Part shown: positions 7,328-17,359 of the stretch, in pieces
How positions within the stretch are numbered: position 1 is the stretch's first letter
Layout of the letters: each line of letters begins with the position of its first letter
From: Paenibacillus pabuli NBRC 13638
GTDB taxonomy: Bacteria > Bacillota > Bacilli > Paenibacillales > Paenibacillaceae
NCBI RefSeq assembly: GCF_001514495.1
Contig: NZ_BCNM01000001.1
Span: forward strand, 620,001 to 684,000
DNA length: 64,000 bases
Direction of reading: 5' to 3'
Position numbers and translations under genes: made by a program
The notes under the pieces: model-generated
The model's database searches: none
Told to the model about the DNA's origin: nothing
Seen by the model: only the letters and a program-made list of their open reading frames with translations

Positions 7328-8707
7328 TTAATCCATGGATTTATGTGATCCTGCCCGTTCTATGATGACTTTCCAGTCCTCTTCATCAAAAAGTGCCTCA
7401 TCCTCATCATCCGGTCCACCGATCCGGGCCTCAAGAATGACCATCCTGGTTTCAGCCAGAATGGAGTATAGACCCTTCAAGGTAATAGCGAACTGATTAC
7501 CTGCAGTCACCTGCATGATCCCACCATTAATGAACACCTGACCGCTGCCCGAAAGGATAGTCCATGTTTTGCATCCTGAACGATGCTGGCGCAATCCGAT
7601 ATGTTTGCCGGGTAGAAGTATAATATTCAATGTGGTTATGGTTGTATTTTCGTCTTCGACGGTTCTCTCCATAACACGATAGCTGCCCCAGGTTGCTTCA
7701 CCGTACATCGATTGCAGTGGCAAACTGCCCAATTGCTCTTTAATTTCATCTGAGTTTTTTTTGTTCGCAATGAGAATGCCGTCTGGACTGGCGGCCGCGA
7801 TAATACCCGGGATTCCGATAATCTGGATCGGGTAGGGCAGCACGTTAACGATATGGGAACCCGACGATTGTCCGGATATTCCGCCTTTTCCGAATACATT
7901 GGAATCCAACTGGGCGCACAGCGCATCCCAGCTCCCGATATCCTGCCATACTCCGTTATACGGAAGTACAACAGACCGTTGCGTTTGTTCAGCAACTTGC
8001 TTGTCAAAACTGCATTCAGGCAGCTGTTCATACAAGTTTAATAATTGTTCATAATGAACAGGAAGCCCGGATTTTTCAATATGGGATAACATAAACGCGA
8101 GTGAGAAGGCATATACCCCGGAGTTCCATAGTGCGCCGCGCTGCAACAGGGCTTCAGCAATAACCGCCTCCGGCTTCTCTATAAATTGGTTTACTGTCGA
8201 ATAAGCCTCCCGTTCTTTCTTGTCAGGCAGAATATATCCATACTGTTCCGAAGCATGTGTAGGCCTTGTCCCAATCAACGCGATATCGGCATCGGACTGC
8301 TTCAATATGTCAGGAAGCAAACTGAAGCTGCTGAAAAAATCTTCGCTTGCAAACACATCCGCCGGCACGATACAGATCACATCATCCGCTCCAGCTATTC
8401 CGAAGGATTGCAGATACAATGTCGCCAAAGCAGCTGCAGTAAACGTTCCTCGCTTAAAGGGTTCCCCAATAACGGGTATCTTGCCTTGGGTATGCCGGGT
8501 CGTTATGTTGACCTGATCCTGGTGTGAAATAATGATTGTTGAATCAAGCATGTGCAGGCTCTCCAGCTGTCGACATACTCTGCCCATCATAGATTCCCTT
8601 CCACCTGCGGGGGATGGAAGTATATCAACAAACAACTTGGAGCGAAGCTCATTGGATAGCGGCCAGAGTCTTTTGCCTGAGCCGCCGCACAGCAGTACGA
8701 TATGCAT
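7328..8707 (-). CDS. Mannose-1-phosphate guanylyltransferase-like protein with C-terminal cupin
   Basis: The 459-residue protein has an N-terminal nucleotidyltransferase (LLCGGSGKRLWPLS at about 5-18, FIEKP, LWNSGVY) and a C-terminal type II phosphomannose-isomerase-like cupin (about 340-440). ManC/CpsB enzymes make GDP-mannose for polysaccharides from GTP and mannose-1-phosphate. The isomerase half looks degenerate: the QMHxHRxEHW-type motif reads RQHRSGCKTW here, with the metal-binding Glu position changed. So the second activity is doubtful. The start has AAGGAGGAAGCCC before ATG. Confidence 0.8.
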   Translation of the reverse strand: MHIVLLCGGSGKRLWPLSNELRSKLFVDILPSPAGGRESMMGRVCRQLESLHMLDSTIIISHQDQVNITTRHTQGKIPVIGEPFKRGTFTAAALATLYLQSFGIAGADDVICIVPADVFASEDFFSSFSLLPDILKQSDADIALIGTRPTHASEQYGYILPDKKEREAYSTVNQFIEKPEAVIAEALLQRGALWNSGVYAFSLAFMLSHIEKSGLPVHYEQLLNLYEQLPECSFDKQVAEQTQRSVVLPYNGVWQDIGSWDALCAQLDSNVFGKGGISGQSSGSHIVNVLPYPIQIIGIPGIIAAASPDGILIANKKNSDEIKEQLGSLPLQSMYGEATWGSYRVMERTVEDENTTITTLNIILLPGKHIGLRQHRSGCKTWTILSGSGQVFINGGIMQVTAGNQFAITLKGLYSILAETRMVILEARIGGPDDEDEALFDEEDWKVIIERAGSHKSMD

Positions 8708-8718
8708 GGGCTTCCTCC

Positions 8719-9534
8719 TTAAGCTTTGGGAGCTTTACTGTAGATTTTACGTTTGTGAAAGGACAGAGAACGGTATTTAAGCGCCAATTTGCGGATTTCG
8801 TGCTCTTTTAACGAAGAAGCGTTTATATTCAGACTTTTATTGATAGCACTTTTGAGGATCATGCTCCCCGGGCTCTTCGTGTACATAAAGTTGGCATAGG
8901 TTTCGTACTCGGAGAAGCCAAACTGCTTCTTCTTATTGATATTGGAAATAACCGCTTTGTACCACGGCAGCTGATGGATGGCTTCGATTTTCTTTTTCAA
9001 GGCAGAGAGCTTTGACTTTTCGAACAGCATGTAATGGGTCACAAAAGAGCGGGGACGGGGTGCTTTCTTGCCCAACAGCTTACGATAGGTGTTAAAATAT
9101 TCCGGCTGGCTCCAATCGCGGCAGTAAAATACGGTTTTGTTTTCAACAATAAATGAGTGCGGCTTAATCAGGACGGTATCCGCATCCATTACCAGGAAGT
9201 GCTTTGCTTTTACGATATGATCTCCGTTCATTTTAAGCAGCTGCTGATACAACCAACCTGATCGATCCCAGCGGGAAGAATGATAATGGATATCGTTTTT
9301 GGTGATGGGCAGGACTGTCCGTTCATTAACAAAAATACAATTTTTGTTGGAACAGAGTTTTCTGATTTTGTTGCTGGCAGGCGAAACGATATAAATTCGG
9401 CCAATCGGATGCTGAACATAACGACGAATGTTATCGATGACGAGAGGAAGAGTGCCCATATCTTTTTCAATTGCAGGTATAAGAACATCGATCATAGGCG
9501 CACTATTGATCTGTAATCCGCGCTGAACTCCCAT
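8719..9534 (-). CDS. DUF6492-like putative glycosyltransferase
   Basis: The 271-residue protein resembles the DUF6492 group of nucleotide-diphospho-sugar-transferase-like proteins. It has an N-terminal Rossmann start (IDVLIPAIEKDMGTLPLVID), FLVMDADTVLIKP with a DxD-type metal motif, and RSFVTHYMLFEKS. The ATG at 9534 has AAGGAG 8 bases upstream; a GTG at 9552 is possible. It ends just before the ManC-like gene and probably shares its transcript, which suggests a role in surface sugar assembly (inference). Confidence 0.65.
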   Translation of the reverse strand: MGVQRGLQINSAPMIDVLIPAIEKDMGTLPLVIDNIRRYVQHPIGRIYIVSPASNKIRKLCSNKNCIFVNERTVLPITKNDIHYHSSRWDRSGWLYQQLLKMNGDHIVKAKHFLVMDADTVLIKPHSFIVENKTVFYCRDWSQPEYFNTYRKLLGKKAPRPRSFVTHYMLFEKSKLSALKKKIEAIHQLPWYKAVISNINKKKQFGFSEYETYANFMYTKSPGSMILKSAINKSLNINASSLKEHEIRKLALKYRSLSFHKRKIYSKAPKA

Positions 9535-9732
9535 TTCCTCAACTCCTTGCACAAATGATTACGTCTTTTTCAGGGTATGTGTGCGAAGATGGTTTGGTCA
9601 GGGCATACGCCAAAATAACATTTTTTTACGAACAGGGCCTTTGTTTAGGAGAGTTTTAGTCCATATTGCATATGTTGCATGATCTTGAAGAAACAGCAGG
9701 AGTTGATTCTTTGCTGAAGAAAGAGGTGTGCT

Positions 9733-10494
9733 ATGGAGATGGATAGATTACAACCGTTAAGAAGCAAATGGTTAAAAACAAAGGTGATCCTCAAAAACGA
9801 TTCCATCAAACCGTATATCCCTGACACGCAGAGATATAACAAAACCAATCTGAGATCCATGATCAATAAATACGGTATGGTCTATATTAAACCGGAAATC
9901 GGCACTTATGGAATGGGTGTCGTTAAGGCGGAGATGGCAAGTGATCAGAGCTTTGCTTATCAGATTGAACAAAAACGCCTGACGTTCGACAGTTTTGAGT
10001 CGTTTTATACAAGTCTGGCACGTCTGGTGCATAAAAGAAGTTATCTGATTCAGAGAGGAATCCATCTGCTTAAGCATAAAAAAAGACATTTTGATATCCG
10101 AGTCATGATCCAGCTAAGCCCGAAGAATCAGTGGGAAGCTACGGGGGTCATCGGCCGGCTTGGCCATCCGAAAAAAATCGTGACCAATTATCATAGCGGT
10201 GGGAAGCCGATGGATGTTCATGAACTGCTGGAATCCCATGCATCTTCAAAGCGCAGGAATGAACTGGTTCAGGAGATGAATGAGCTTGGCCTACGCATAG
10301 CCCGCCACATGAAGAAAAAGTATCCGTACCTGAAGCAAATCGGCGTGGATATCGGGCTGGATCGAAGTCTAAAGCCCTGGATTATTGAAGTGAACGTCAA
10401 ACCGGACCCCTATATTTTCAATCAATTAAAGGACAAAACAATGTATCGCAAGGTGATACAATATTACCGCCACACCGCCCAAAAAACGAAATAA
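9733..10494 (+). CDS. YheC/YheD-like ATP-grasp protein
   Basis: The 253-residue protein matches the YheC/D family (endospore coat-associated) of ATP-grasp proteins. Visible are MVYIKPEIGTYGMGV (nucleotide loop), DIRVMIQLSPKNQWEATGVIGRLG, and IGVDIGLDRSLKPWIIEVNVKPDP, which holds the Asp and Glu/Asn metal ligands of the fold. Family members form acid-amine bonds or act in the spore coat; the substrate is unknown. GAGGTG precedes the ATG. It is divergent from the DUF6492-like gene. Confidence 0.8.
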   Translation: MEMDRLQPLRSKWLKTKVILKNDSIKPYIPDTQRYNKTNLRSMINKYGMVYIKPEIGTYGMGVVKAEMASDQSFAYQIEQKRLTFDSFESFYTSLARLVHKRSYLIQRGIHLLKHKKRHFDIRVMIQLSPKNQWEATGVIGRLGHPKKIVTNYHSGGKPMDVHELLESHASSKRRNELVQEMNELGLRIARHMKKKYPYLKQIGVDIGLDRSLKPWIIEVNVKPDPYIFNQLKDKTMYRKVIQYYRHTAQKTK

Positions 10495-10570
10495 CGTTCC
10501 ACCTTTTGTAGGAACACCGGCTGGGAAACCCGATGATTTGTCTTGCTCCTGATTTTTTATTACACAAACA

Positions 10571-10606
10571 GACCAAAAACCCACCTAAAAATGATGGGTT
10601 TTTGGT
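10571..10606. terminator. Bidirectional terminator
   Basis: GACCAAAAACCCA pairs with TGGGTTTTTGGTC around a loop of about 10 bases. It serves the convergent YheC/D-like gene and the minus-strand sugar ABC operon. Confidence 0.75.
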
Positions 10607-10633
10607 CCAGGTACTTCGAGCTACTACTTGGAT

Positions 10634-11464
10634 TCAGCCTTTCACTGCACCAGCCGTAAGGCCGCTGACAATGTATTTCTGACCAAACAGGTACAGAACA
10701 AAAACAGGCAATGAAGTAAGCACCAGATTTGCAAAAATGAGATTCCAGTCCCGGCTGTATTTTCCGTAAAAGTTATATATCGAAAGCGGCATCGTCCAAG
10801 TGGAGCTGTCAGTCAGGAAGTAAACCGGAATCGTGATGTCATTCCATACGGACATGAAAACCATGATGGCGACCGTTGCATTAACGGGAAGGATAAGCGG
10901 CGTAACGATGCGGAAAAATACGCCGAAAACACTTGCGCCTTCCAGAAAAGCCACTTCATCAAGGGCTCTTGGAATCGTTTTAATGAATCCGCTATACAAA
11001 AACACACTAAACGCAGTGTTAAGCGCTGCATAAATCAGGATGACACTTGATATGCTGCCGTAGAAACCCAATCCTTGCACGACACGGATTGTTGTAATGA
11101 TTGACATCGGTGCAATCAAGCCCATGAAGAAATACATGTAAATCGTGCCCGAAATTCGGGTTTCCCGACGTGCCAGAATAAATGATGCTGCCGAAGAGGC
11201 AATGATGTTGATGATGGATGAAACACCGGTGATCCAGATGCTGTTCAGAAATGCTCTGGACAGACCACCTTCTTCAAACACCCGGACATAATTTGAAAAC
11301 TGCCATGTCTCCGGCAAGCTTAAGGAGAAGCTAAGCACTTCTGCGCTTGTTTTGAACGAACCCAGAATTAGGACGACCAGTGGCAACAGAACGAGCAGGG
11401 AGGCCAGGATCAGGAAGCCTTCAACAACATAGTTGCGGATGGTGATTTTGCGTGTATATCCCAT
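10634..11464 (-). CDS. Carbohydrate ABC transporter permease (MalG/CUT1 type)
   Basis: The 276-residue membrane protein has about six hydrophobic segments, an N-terminal arm (RKITIRNYVVEGFLILASLLVLLPLVVLILGS) and the EAA-type loop DEVAFLEGASVFGVFF before TPLILP. It is the second permease of a CUT1 sugar importer and ends in the usual SGLTAGAVKG. It starts one base after the stop of the upstream permease, so the pair is one operon. No ATPase gene is present; a shared MsmX-type ATPase elsewhere is the usual solution. Confidence 0.9.
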   Translation of the reverse strand: MGYTRKITIRNYVVEGFLILASLLVLLPLVVLILGSFKTSAEVLSFSLSLPETWQFSNYVRVFEEGGLSRAFLNSIWITGVSSIINIIASSAASFILARRETRISGTIYMYFFMGLIAPMSIITTIRVVQGLGFYGSISSVILIYAALNTAFSVFLYSGFIKTIPRALDEVAFLEGASVFGVFFRIVTPLILPVNATVAIMVFMSVWNDITIPVYFLTDSSTWTMPLSIYNFYGKYSRDWNLIFANLVLTSLPVFVLYLFGQKYIVSGLTAGAVKG

Positions 11465-11465
11465 G

Positions 11466-12338
11466 TTATTCAGTAACCTCCTTACGCCGCATAAAAATTA
11501 ACAGCGGAATGGCAATGATCGTGACGACCACGAAGAGAAGTGTATTAACCGCCGTACCCAGTCCCCAGTTGCCTTCTCCAAAGGAACGCAGAATAATCGT
11601 GCCGACGACCTGTGACGCGTTACCTGGTCCTCCACCGGTCATGACATACACTTCCGAGAATACTTTGAGACCACCAATCAGTGTCAGCATCAGGTTAATG
11701 TTGATGGCTGGCAGCAGCAGCGGCAATGTTATTTTGAAAAAGCTTTTCCATGAACTTGCACCGTCAATTTTGGCGGCTTCATAATACTCTTGGGAAATGG
11801 ATTGCAAACCGGCCAGATAGATAGCCATTTGGAACCCGGCGCTCTGCCAAATGGATACAATGGCAATGGTCCAGATGACGATGGACGGATTGGTTAACCA
11901 CGCCTGGCTTAACGAATGTAATCCCACAGCTTCCAATAAGCTGTTAATCGTCCCTTCCGTGCGAAGCATCGGTGTGAACAAAATGCTAATAACGAGAATA
12001 CTCAGAATCGAAGGGGAGTAGAAGATGGCACGCAGCAGGTTTTTGGTTTTTAATCTCATATTTAGAGCCACGGCAAGCAGCAGACCAATGAGGTTTTTGC
12101 CAATAACCGTGACAATCGCAAAAATGGCCGTGTTTTTAAGTGCAAGAATAAGTGTTTTGTCCGAGAAAATTTTCTCGAAATTGGCCCATCCAATAAACTT
12201 CAGATCTATTCGATCCAGCCGCCAGTCTGTAAAAGAGTAGTAAAAAGCTGCGATAGCCGGGACTACAAAAAAGATGGAGTAGATCATCAGTGCCGGAAAT
12301 ACCATGTAATACGAATACAAATTTTTTGCCCTTTTCAT
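11466..12338 (-). CDS. Carbohydrate ABC transporter permease (MalF/CUT1 type)
   Basis: The 290-residue membrane protein has six predicted segments and the EAA loop YEAAKIDGASSWKSFF followed by ITLPLLLP, typical of CUT1 permeases. It lies between the binding protein (upstream) and the second permease (downstream) on the minus strand. The substrate is a sugar or oligosaccharide that cannot be specified from sequence. Confidence 0.9.
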   Translation of the reverse strand: MKRAKNLYSYYMVFPALMIYSIFFVVPAIAAFYYSFTDWRLDRIDLKFIGWANFEKIFSDKTLILALKNTAIFAIVTVIGKNLIGLLLAVALNMRLKTKNLLRAIFYSPSILSILVISILFTPMLRTEGTINSLLEAVGLHSLSQAWLTNPSIVIWTIAIVSIWQSAGFQMAIYLAGLQSISQEYYEAAKIDGASSWKSFFKITLPLLLPAININLMLTLIGGLKVFSEVYVMTGGGPGNASQVVGTIILRSFGEGNWGLGTAVNTLLFVVVTIIAIPLLIFMRRKEVTE

Positions 12339-12406
12339 GTCTCACGCTCCGTTATGGCTAGACAGCATACCATTCAAGAATGACATGCTGCCCTGTATTT
12401 CACTGC

Positions 12407-13720
12407 TTAGAAACCGGAAATGCCTTTATCCTGCATCAGTTGACTGAACTTCTCATCCCATGATTTGAGGACTTCCTCCGGAGTCAGCCCGCCAGCAAAT
12501 TGATCCTGCAGCAGCCGGTATAACTCACTGCGATCAACCAACATGTATGCGTCTGTCGTCAGCACGGTTTTCTTCGGTGTGATGTAATGGTCTACGATAT
12601 CTTGCTTGTAGGCAGGTAGTTCCGGAGTCGTAACGTCGCTAAGATTGGATACATAACCCTTTGAATCTACGATCTTCTGCGCGACTTCCTTGGAGCCGAT
12701 AAAGTCCAGAAACTTTTTGGCTTCTTCCAGATGTTTGGATTTTTTCGGAATGAACAGCTGCCCACCGAGCGGGCTTGCCCCCAGGCTTGCATTCTCTGAG
12801 GACGGAATCGGGAATACGCCGAGCTCCATGCTTGGGTCCTGTTCTGCAACCCCTTCGATTAGCCAGTCTCCCATAAACATCATTGCCACTTCCTTGTTCA
12901 GGAATTTGCCTACCGCCATATCATAGCTGTCGCTAAGCACGTCTGTATTGGTATACCCCTTGGTATAAACTTCGTACTGCTGCTCCAGGAATGTTTTGAA
13001 TTCCGGAATATCGGACCATTTTTTCTTGTTGCTATTCAGATCATCAAAAAAGGTAGGATCATTTTTGGCAATGAAGTCAGCAAAGGCAGCAGCAGGCCAA
13101 ATGTTCGCGGCCCAGGCATCTTTATAAGGCATAAAGACAGGAGTAATTCCGCTCGCTTTAATCTTTTCGCATATCGCCAAAAATTGCTCGTAGTTTGTTG
13201 GAATGGACAAGCCGAGCTCCTCAAAGATCTGCTTGTTATAGACAACTCCTTGCATACCCGTATCCTGACTGACATGGAAGCTGTAGAGGTGCCCGCCAGA
13301 GGACAGCACATCTTTGTTTACAATTCTGCTGGCCCAGGGCTCTTGATCCAGAATCTCAAAATTGCGTTCCAGATTCAGATCCGTAACCGCGCTGGCCAAA
13401 TTATATTGAATGATGTCCGGCGTTTCATCCACAGCCAGCTTGGTTTGCAGCACGGTCGTTGTTTGCTCCGCCGGAATGAGCTGCAGATTGACAGAAATAT
13501 TGGTCTTTTTCTCAAATTCATCGAGAACATCCTGTTGAATAAAAGCAGAATCCTGAGAACTCTTGGAAATGGCTAACTCCAGCGTGACCTTGGCGTTCTT
13601 GTTGTCATTGCTTGCAGACGTTCCAGAATCAGTGCCTCCTGACCCGCAAGCGGTCAACGAAATGGACAACAAGCTTGCCAGAACAATAGATGCTGCTTTT
13701 TTTCTTTTATGCGTTTTCAA
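12407..13720 (-). CDS. Extracellular sugar-binding lipoprotein of the CUT1 importer
   Basis: The 437-residue protein begins with a lipoprotein signal peptide (KRKKAASIVLASLLSIS, then LTAC, Cys25 as lipidation site) and continues as a family 1 solute-binding protein (TLELAISKSSQDSAFIQQDVLDEFEKKTNISV; MMFMGDWLIEGV; GGQLFIPKKSKHLEEAKKFLDFI). It captures the sugar outside the membrane for the two permeases that follow. It is divergent from the YesM/YesN-type pair, which probably controls it. Confidence 0.9.
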   Translation of the reverse strand: MKTHKRKKAASIVLASLLSISLTACGSGGTDSGTSASNDNKNAKVTLELAISKSSQDSAFIQQDVLDEFEKKTNISVNLQLIPAEQTTTVLQTKLAVDETPDIIQYNLASAVTDLNLERNFEILDQEPWASRIVNKDVLSSGGHLYSFHVSQDTGMQGVVYNKQIFEELGLSIPTNYEQFLAICEKIKASGITPVFMPYKDAWAANIWPAAAFADFIAKNDPTFFDDLNSNKKKWSDIPEFKTFLEQQYEVYTKGYTNTDVLSDSYDMAVGKFLNKEVAMMFMGDWLIEGVAEQDPSMELGVFPIPSSENASLGASPLGGQLFIPKKSKHLEEAKKFLDFIGSKEVAQKIVDSKGYVSNLSDVTTPELPAYKQDIVDHYITPKKTVLTTDAYMLVDRSELYRLLQDQFAGGLTPEEVLKSWDEKFSQLMQDKGISGF

Positions 13721-13746
13721 TGTAAATCCCCCTCTAAACCATGTAA

Positions 13747-13760
13747 TGAATCCGTTTACA
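13747..13760 (-). promoter_or_regulatory. Candidate cre (CcpA) site upstream of the sugar-binding protein
   Basis: TGAATCCGTTTACA fits the CcpA pattern TGWNANCGNTNWCA with one mismatch, 27 bases before the binding-protein start. Carbon catabolite repression of a sugar importer would make sense, but one short match is weak evidence. Confidence 0.35.
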
Positions 13761-13929
13761 AGTCCAATTATAAAATCTTAATCTTCCCTGGTACATGTCT
13801 GTGCTTGAACATTTATGTGTAAAATACTGAACTTGAAATCGCTATCATTTCATTCGGACGCATGATACAGTAAGACGTGATGAAGCAAAGTTTCGTAGCA
13901 TAACAGAACAGGAGGCTTATCAAAGAATA

Positions 13930-15690
13930 ATGAAATTCATACATAGAGCTACACAGTTCAGCCTGCAGACCAAAGTATTTTTGACATTTCTGGCATTGCT
14001 TTTGTTCGTACTGGGCTGTTTTATCGTTTATGTAAACCTTGTCGTGATCCGCCCGCTCAAACAAAAAACGGAGGAGGATACACGAGTCACTGCCACAAAA
14101 GTGCGAGAACAGGTTGACCTATACGTAGAGCAGCAAAACCAGATGTCCCAGCGCATATTGTCCAATAAGGATATCTTCGCAACGATGGACAAAAGCTCCT
14201 CGGCTCCGAGCAAATATGAAAGACTGAACCAAATCCGGAAGCTAAAAGATATCATGTTCCAGGCGATCGGTCCTAGCATGAACATCAAGGACATGTCCAT
14301 GTATGATAAACAAGGCGTGCTGCTCACATCGTATCTGGGTTCTGAGCATCCGCCAACAATTCTAAGCACCATGATGGAAAACAGCAAAAGTGGACGAGAG
14401 TGGACAGGTAACGGTTTTATTCTCCTCCGACAGACAGATACCATCTCCTTCGTCCGCACGATCAACGATCAGAATGGCAAGTTATATGGATATCTTAGTA
14501 TTCAGATGGATCAGGGTTATATTCAAAACCTTACGGAAGGAATTACCGCAGGGGATGTTTATATCCTGAACAAGCAGGGTGAACAAATGACTGGCTCTGA
14601 AGCGAAAAAGTACATATTGGAATGGACAGAGCCTTTATCCGATGAAGGACTGATCGTCGACGAACGAAATAATTACGTCACCCATTCCACATCTCACCAA
14701 ACGGGCTGGGTCACGTTTATCGTCACACCGAAAAACTCGGTTCTGGGCTCGATCCATTCCGTGCAAAGCATGTCCATTTTGCTGATCACTGCCTTGATGC
14801 TCATTTCTTTCGTATACATCTTCTTCTCCACACGGAACCTGTTGCTTCCCATTCGCAAGCTTCGCAGCCAGATTTGGCGCATCAACTACAGCAATATGCA
14901 GCTGAAAGTCGATGATCGGCCCAAAAATAATGACCTGCTGCTGCTGAATGAAGCTTTTCAGGATTTGATGGAACGATTACAGGAATCCATTGACCGTGAG
15001 AAGAAGGCATTGCATGAAGAAGTCACCGCGCGGAATTCCGCACTGCAAGCCCAAATTGCCCCTCATTTCCTTCATAACGTCCTTTATTTGATCAGCATTG
15101 CTGCCCAAGAGGGGAGAACCCGGGTCGTTTCTGATATGTGCAAACATCTGTCAGACAGCTTGCGTTATATTGTGTCTTCCCCTTACGCACATGTGACCAT
15201 GACGGATGAGCTAGAGCATACGAGACATTATTTGTCATTGGTACAGCAAAAGTATGAGGATGATTTGGAATGGAGCATTCATGCAGATGCTCTGACGAGT
15301 GAAATTCGGCTGCCGCGGTTGGTCATCCAGCCTTTCGTTGAAAACTGTATTGAACATGCATTTTTCAACACCACACCTCCCTGGCGTATCCAAATTACTG
15401 TAAAGCAGTATAACGGATTATGGGCTTTGGAGATCAAAGATAACGGAGAGGGCTTCCCATCAGACAAAATAAAAGAGATTTTGTCCAATATCCAGAATTC
15501 CGGTTCCGGAATGAATCAGCCTCCTGATCGCCAAACAGCTCTTGGCAACATGGGGATCGTCAATAGCGTTAATCGGCTTAAACTGATGTATAGCAATCGG
15601 CTATTTTTTAATATATACAACAATCATTCGGATGAGGAAAAAGGGGCAACCATTCAAATCATCGGCTCGATGACGAAGGATTTTTACTGA
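13930..15690 (+). CDS. YesM-type sensor histidine kinase
   Basis: The 586-residue membrane kinase has a TM segment at about 17-40, an extracellular sensor region of about 240 residues, a second TM at about 280-300, a HAMP-like linker and a His_kinase domain (LQAQIAPHFLHNVLYLISIAA with the phospho-accepting His). A HATPase follows (VENCIEHAF, LEIKDNGEGFP, LGNMGIVNSVNRL). The usual QINPHFLYN box reads QIAPHFLHN. It forms a pair with the regulator that follows 18 bases later and is divergent from the sugar importer. AGGAGG lies 15 bases before the ATG, a slightly long spacing. Confidence 0.9.
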   Translation: MKFIHRATQFSLQTKVFLTFLALLLFVLGCFIVYVNLVVIRPLKQKTEEDTRVTATKVREQVDLYVEQQNQMSQRILSNKDIFATMDKSSSAPSKYERLNQIRKLKDIMFQAIGPSMNIKDMSMYDKQGVLLTSYLGSEHPPTILSTMMENSKSGREWTGNGFILLRQTDTISFVRTINDQNGKLYGYLSIQMDQGYIQNLTEGITAGDVYILNKQGEQMTGSEAKKYILEWTEPLSDEGLIVDERNNYVTHSTSHQTGWVTFIVTPKNSVLGSIHSVQSMSILLITALMLISFVYIFFSTRNLLLPIRKLRSQIWRINYSNMQLKVDDRPKNNDLLLLNEAFQDLMERLQESIDREKKALHEEVTARNSALQAQIAPHFLHNVLYLISIAAQEGRTRVVSDMCKHLSDSLRYIVSSPYAHVTMTDELEHTRHYLSLVQQKYEDDLEWSIHADALTSEIRLPRLVIQPFVENCIEHAFFNTTPPWRIQITVKQYNGLWALEIKDNGEGFPSDKIKEILSNIQNSGSGMNQPPDRQTALGNMGIVNSVNRLKLMYSNRLFFNIYNNHSDEEKGATIQIIGSMTKDFY

Positions 15691-15708
15691 GCACAGGAGG
15701 AATATAAC

Positions 15709-17217
15709 ATGTACAATATCATGATCGTTGAGGATAGCAAACCCATATTACGCAATATCAAAATGCTCTTGGACAAACTGAACCTTCCCATTCACGTGGC
15801 TGTTACAGCCACGAATGGGGAAGAGGCGCTGACAGCGCTTCAGAAGCAGTCCATTGATCTTCTGTTGACAGACATACGAATGCCCAAGATGGATGGTTTA
15901 TCCCTCATTGAGCAAGCGAAGCTTTCCCAGCCGGAATTAAAGGTCATTCTAATTAGCGGGTATAGCGATTTTGAATATACGCGAAAAGCACTGAATTTGC
16001 AGGTTTTCGACTATTTGCTGAAACCTGTTGAGCTAGAAGCTATGGAAGAAGTCATGGGCAGAGTTATTAAACAGCTTGATAACCAAAGGTCAAGGAACTT
16101 TCATGAATTGCAGGAGATTGTTGATCCCCATGATTATGCTGAACTCAAGCCGAGTGAATATTCTGCTTTTTTGACCCAAATGATGATCATTCTGCGGAGA
16201 CAGCCTTTTACCCCAGAACGGGAAAGATGGGGGCAAAAGACGTTACAGGCTTCATTGGAGGATTTTTTTGCTCCACGCCCCTGTAAAGTGTTTCTGAGCC
16301 AAACACCGCAGCAATTCATCGTTTTTGTGAACAGGAGCGTTCTCGATCTGTATTCTTCTGTACATGAATGTCTCGAATCGTTACGGCGACATCTGCATGT
16401 ACAAGGTATGGACTCTAGTATCGGTGGACAAGTGGCATGGTCGGAAACGGTTAATCTGTCTGAACTGTATCACCAAATATCGTTCATTTTATCAACGCAT
16501 CAACGATTGAACAATGGATTGGTACTGGATACCGGAAATTCCGTCTCCATGACAAGAAGTGAATCAGGGAGCCTGGATTCCATAAGTGAGCCGGCTTTTG
16601 TCCACATGATACATGCTCATCAGAAGGAACAGTTTGTTCTCAAGCTCTCCGAGTTGATGAATCAATGGATGAAGGAAAACGTGTATGTAAAGGAAGTGGA
16701 ACGATTTATCGGATTGGTGGTGGATACTTTCGCACATTTGGTTGAAGAACAGGGGTCAGGAATTAGGCTTGGTCTGGAGCTCAGGGCTAAAAAGCTATGG
16801 GCTGAAGAGACATATCGTGATTTTTGCCGTGAATTAACCGAATGGATCGTACAAAGTTTTGAAATGCTTCAATCTCAAGGTCGGAAGAGCAAAGAAGTTC
16901 TATTTGAGCAGATAGATGAGTACATCCAACGGAACAAGTATACTTCAATATCCATCAATGACATTGCTGTGAAGTTTCACGTCAGTCCCTCATACGTCAG
17001 CAGAGTCATTAAAAACGTAACGCAAGTCACGTTTGTCCAATATTATACAAAGCTTAAGATTAAGGAAGCATGCAGACTCATGGAGTGCAAGCCGGATATG
17101 AAGTTTAAGGAGTTATCGGATTTGCTTTCGTTCAGTGATCAGCATTATTTCTCCAAGGTGTTTAAGGAATATACGGGAGTCAGTCCCACAGAATATAGAG
17201 AAAGGCTGCATCCATAG
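15709..17217 (+). CDS. YesN-type response regulator with AraC DNA-binding domain
   Basis: The 502-residue protein has an N-terminal receiver domain (MIVEDSKPILRNI; phospho-acceptor Asp in LLTDIRMPKMDG; VILISGYSDF; Lys in DYLLKPV). It has a middle region and a C-terminal AraC/XylS double helix-turn-helix (ISINDIAVKFHVSPSYVSRVIKN; SDLLSFSDQHYFSKVFKEYTGVSPTEYR). It is partner of the kinase before it and likely activates the divergent CUT1 sugar importer genes. AGGAGG precedes the ATG. Confidence 0.92.
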   Translation: MYNIMIVEDSKPILRNIKMLLDKLNLPIHVAVTATNGEEALTALQKQSIDLLLTDIRMPKMDGLSLIEQAKLSQPELKVILISGYSDFEYTRKALNLQVFDYLLKPVELEAMEEVMGRVIKQLDNQRSRNFHELQEIVDPHDYAELKPSEYSAFLTQMMIILRRQPFTPERERWGQKTLQASLEDFFAPRPCKVFLSQTPQQFIVFVNRSVLDLYSSVHECLESLRRHLHVQGMDSSIGGQVAWSETVNLSELYHQISFILSTHQRLNNGLVLDTGNSVSMTRSESGSLDSISEPAFVHMIHAHQKEQFVLKLSELMNQWMKENVYVKEVERFIGLVVDTFAHLVEEQGSGIRLGLELRAKKLWAEETYRDFCRELTEWIVQSFEMLQSQGRKSKEVLFEQIDEYIQRNKYTSISINDIAVKFHVSPSYVSRVIKNVTQVTFVQYYTKLKIKEACRLMECKPDMKFKELSDLLSFSDQHYFSKVFKEYTGVSPTEYRERLHP

Positions 17218-17359
17218 CACCGATTTTATTGGTTGCATTCTATTAGGTAGTGGTCAATACAAGGGAATGGCCGTATATTAATACTATGTGGGTCATGTGG
17301 ACAAACACAGATCCACACTGTGCTATACCTAACGATTCTACATAAAAGGACGGGGAAAC

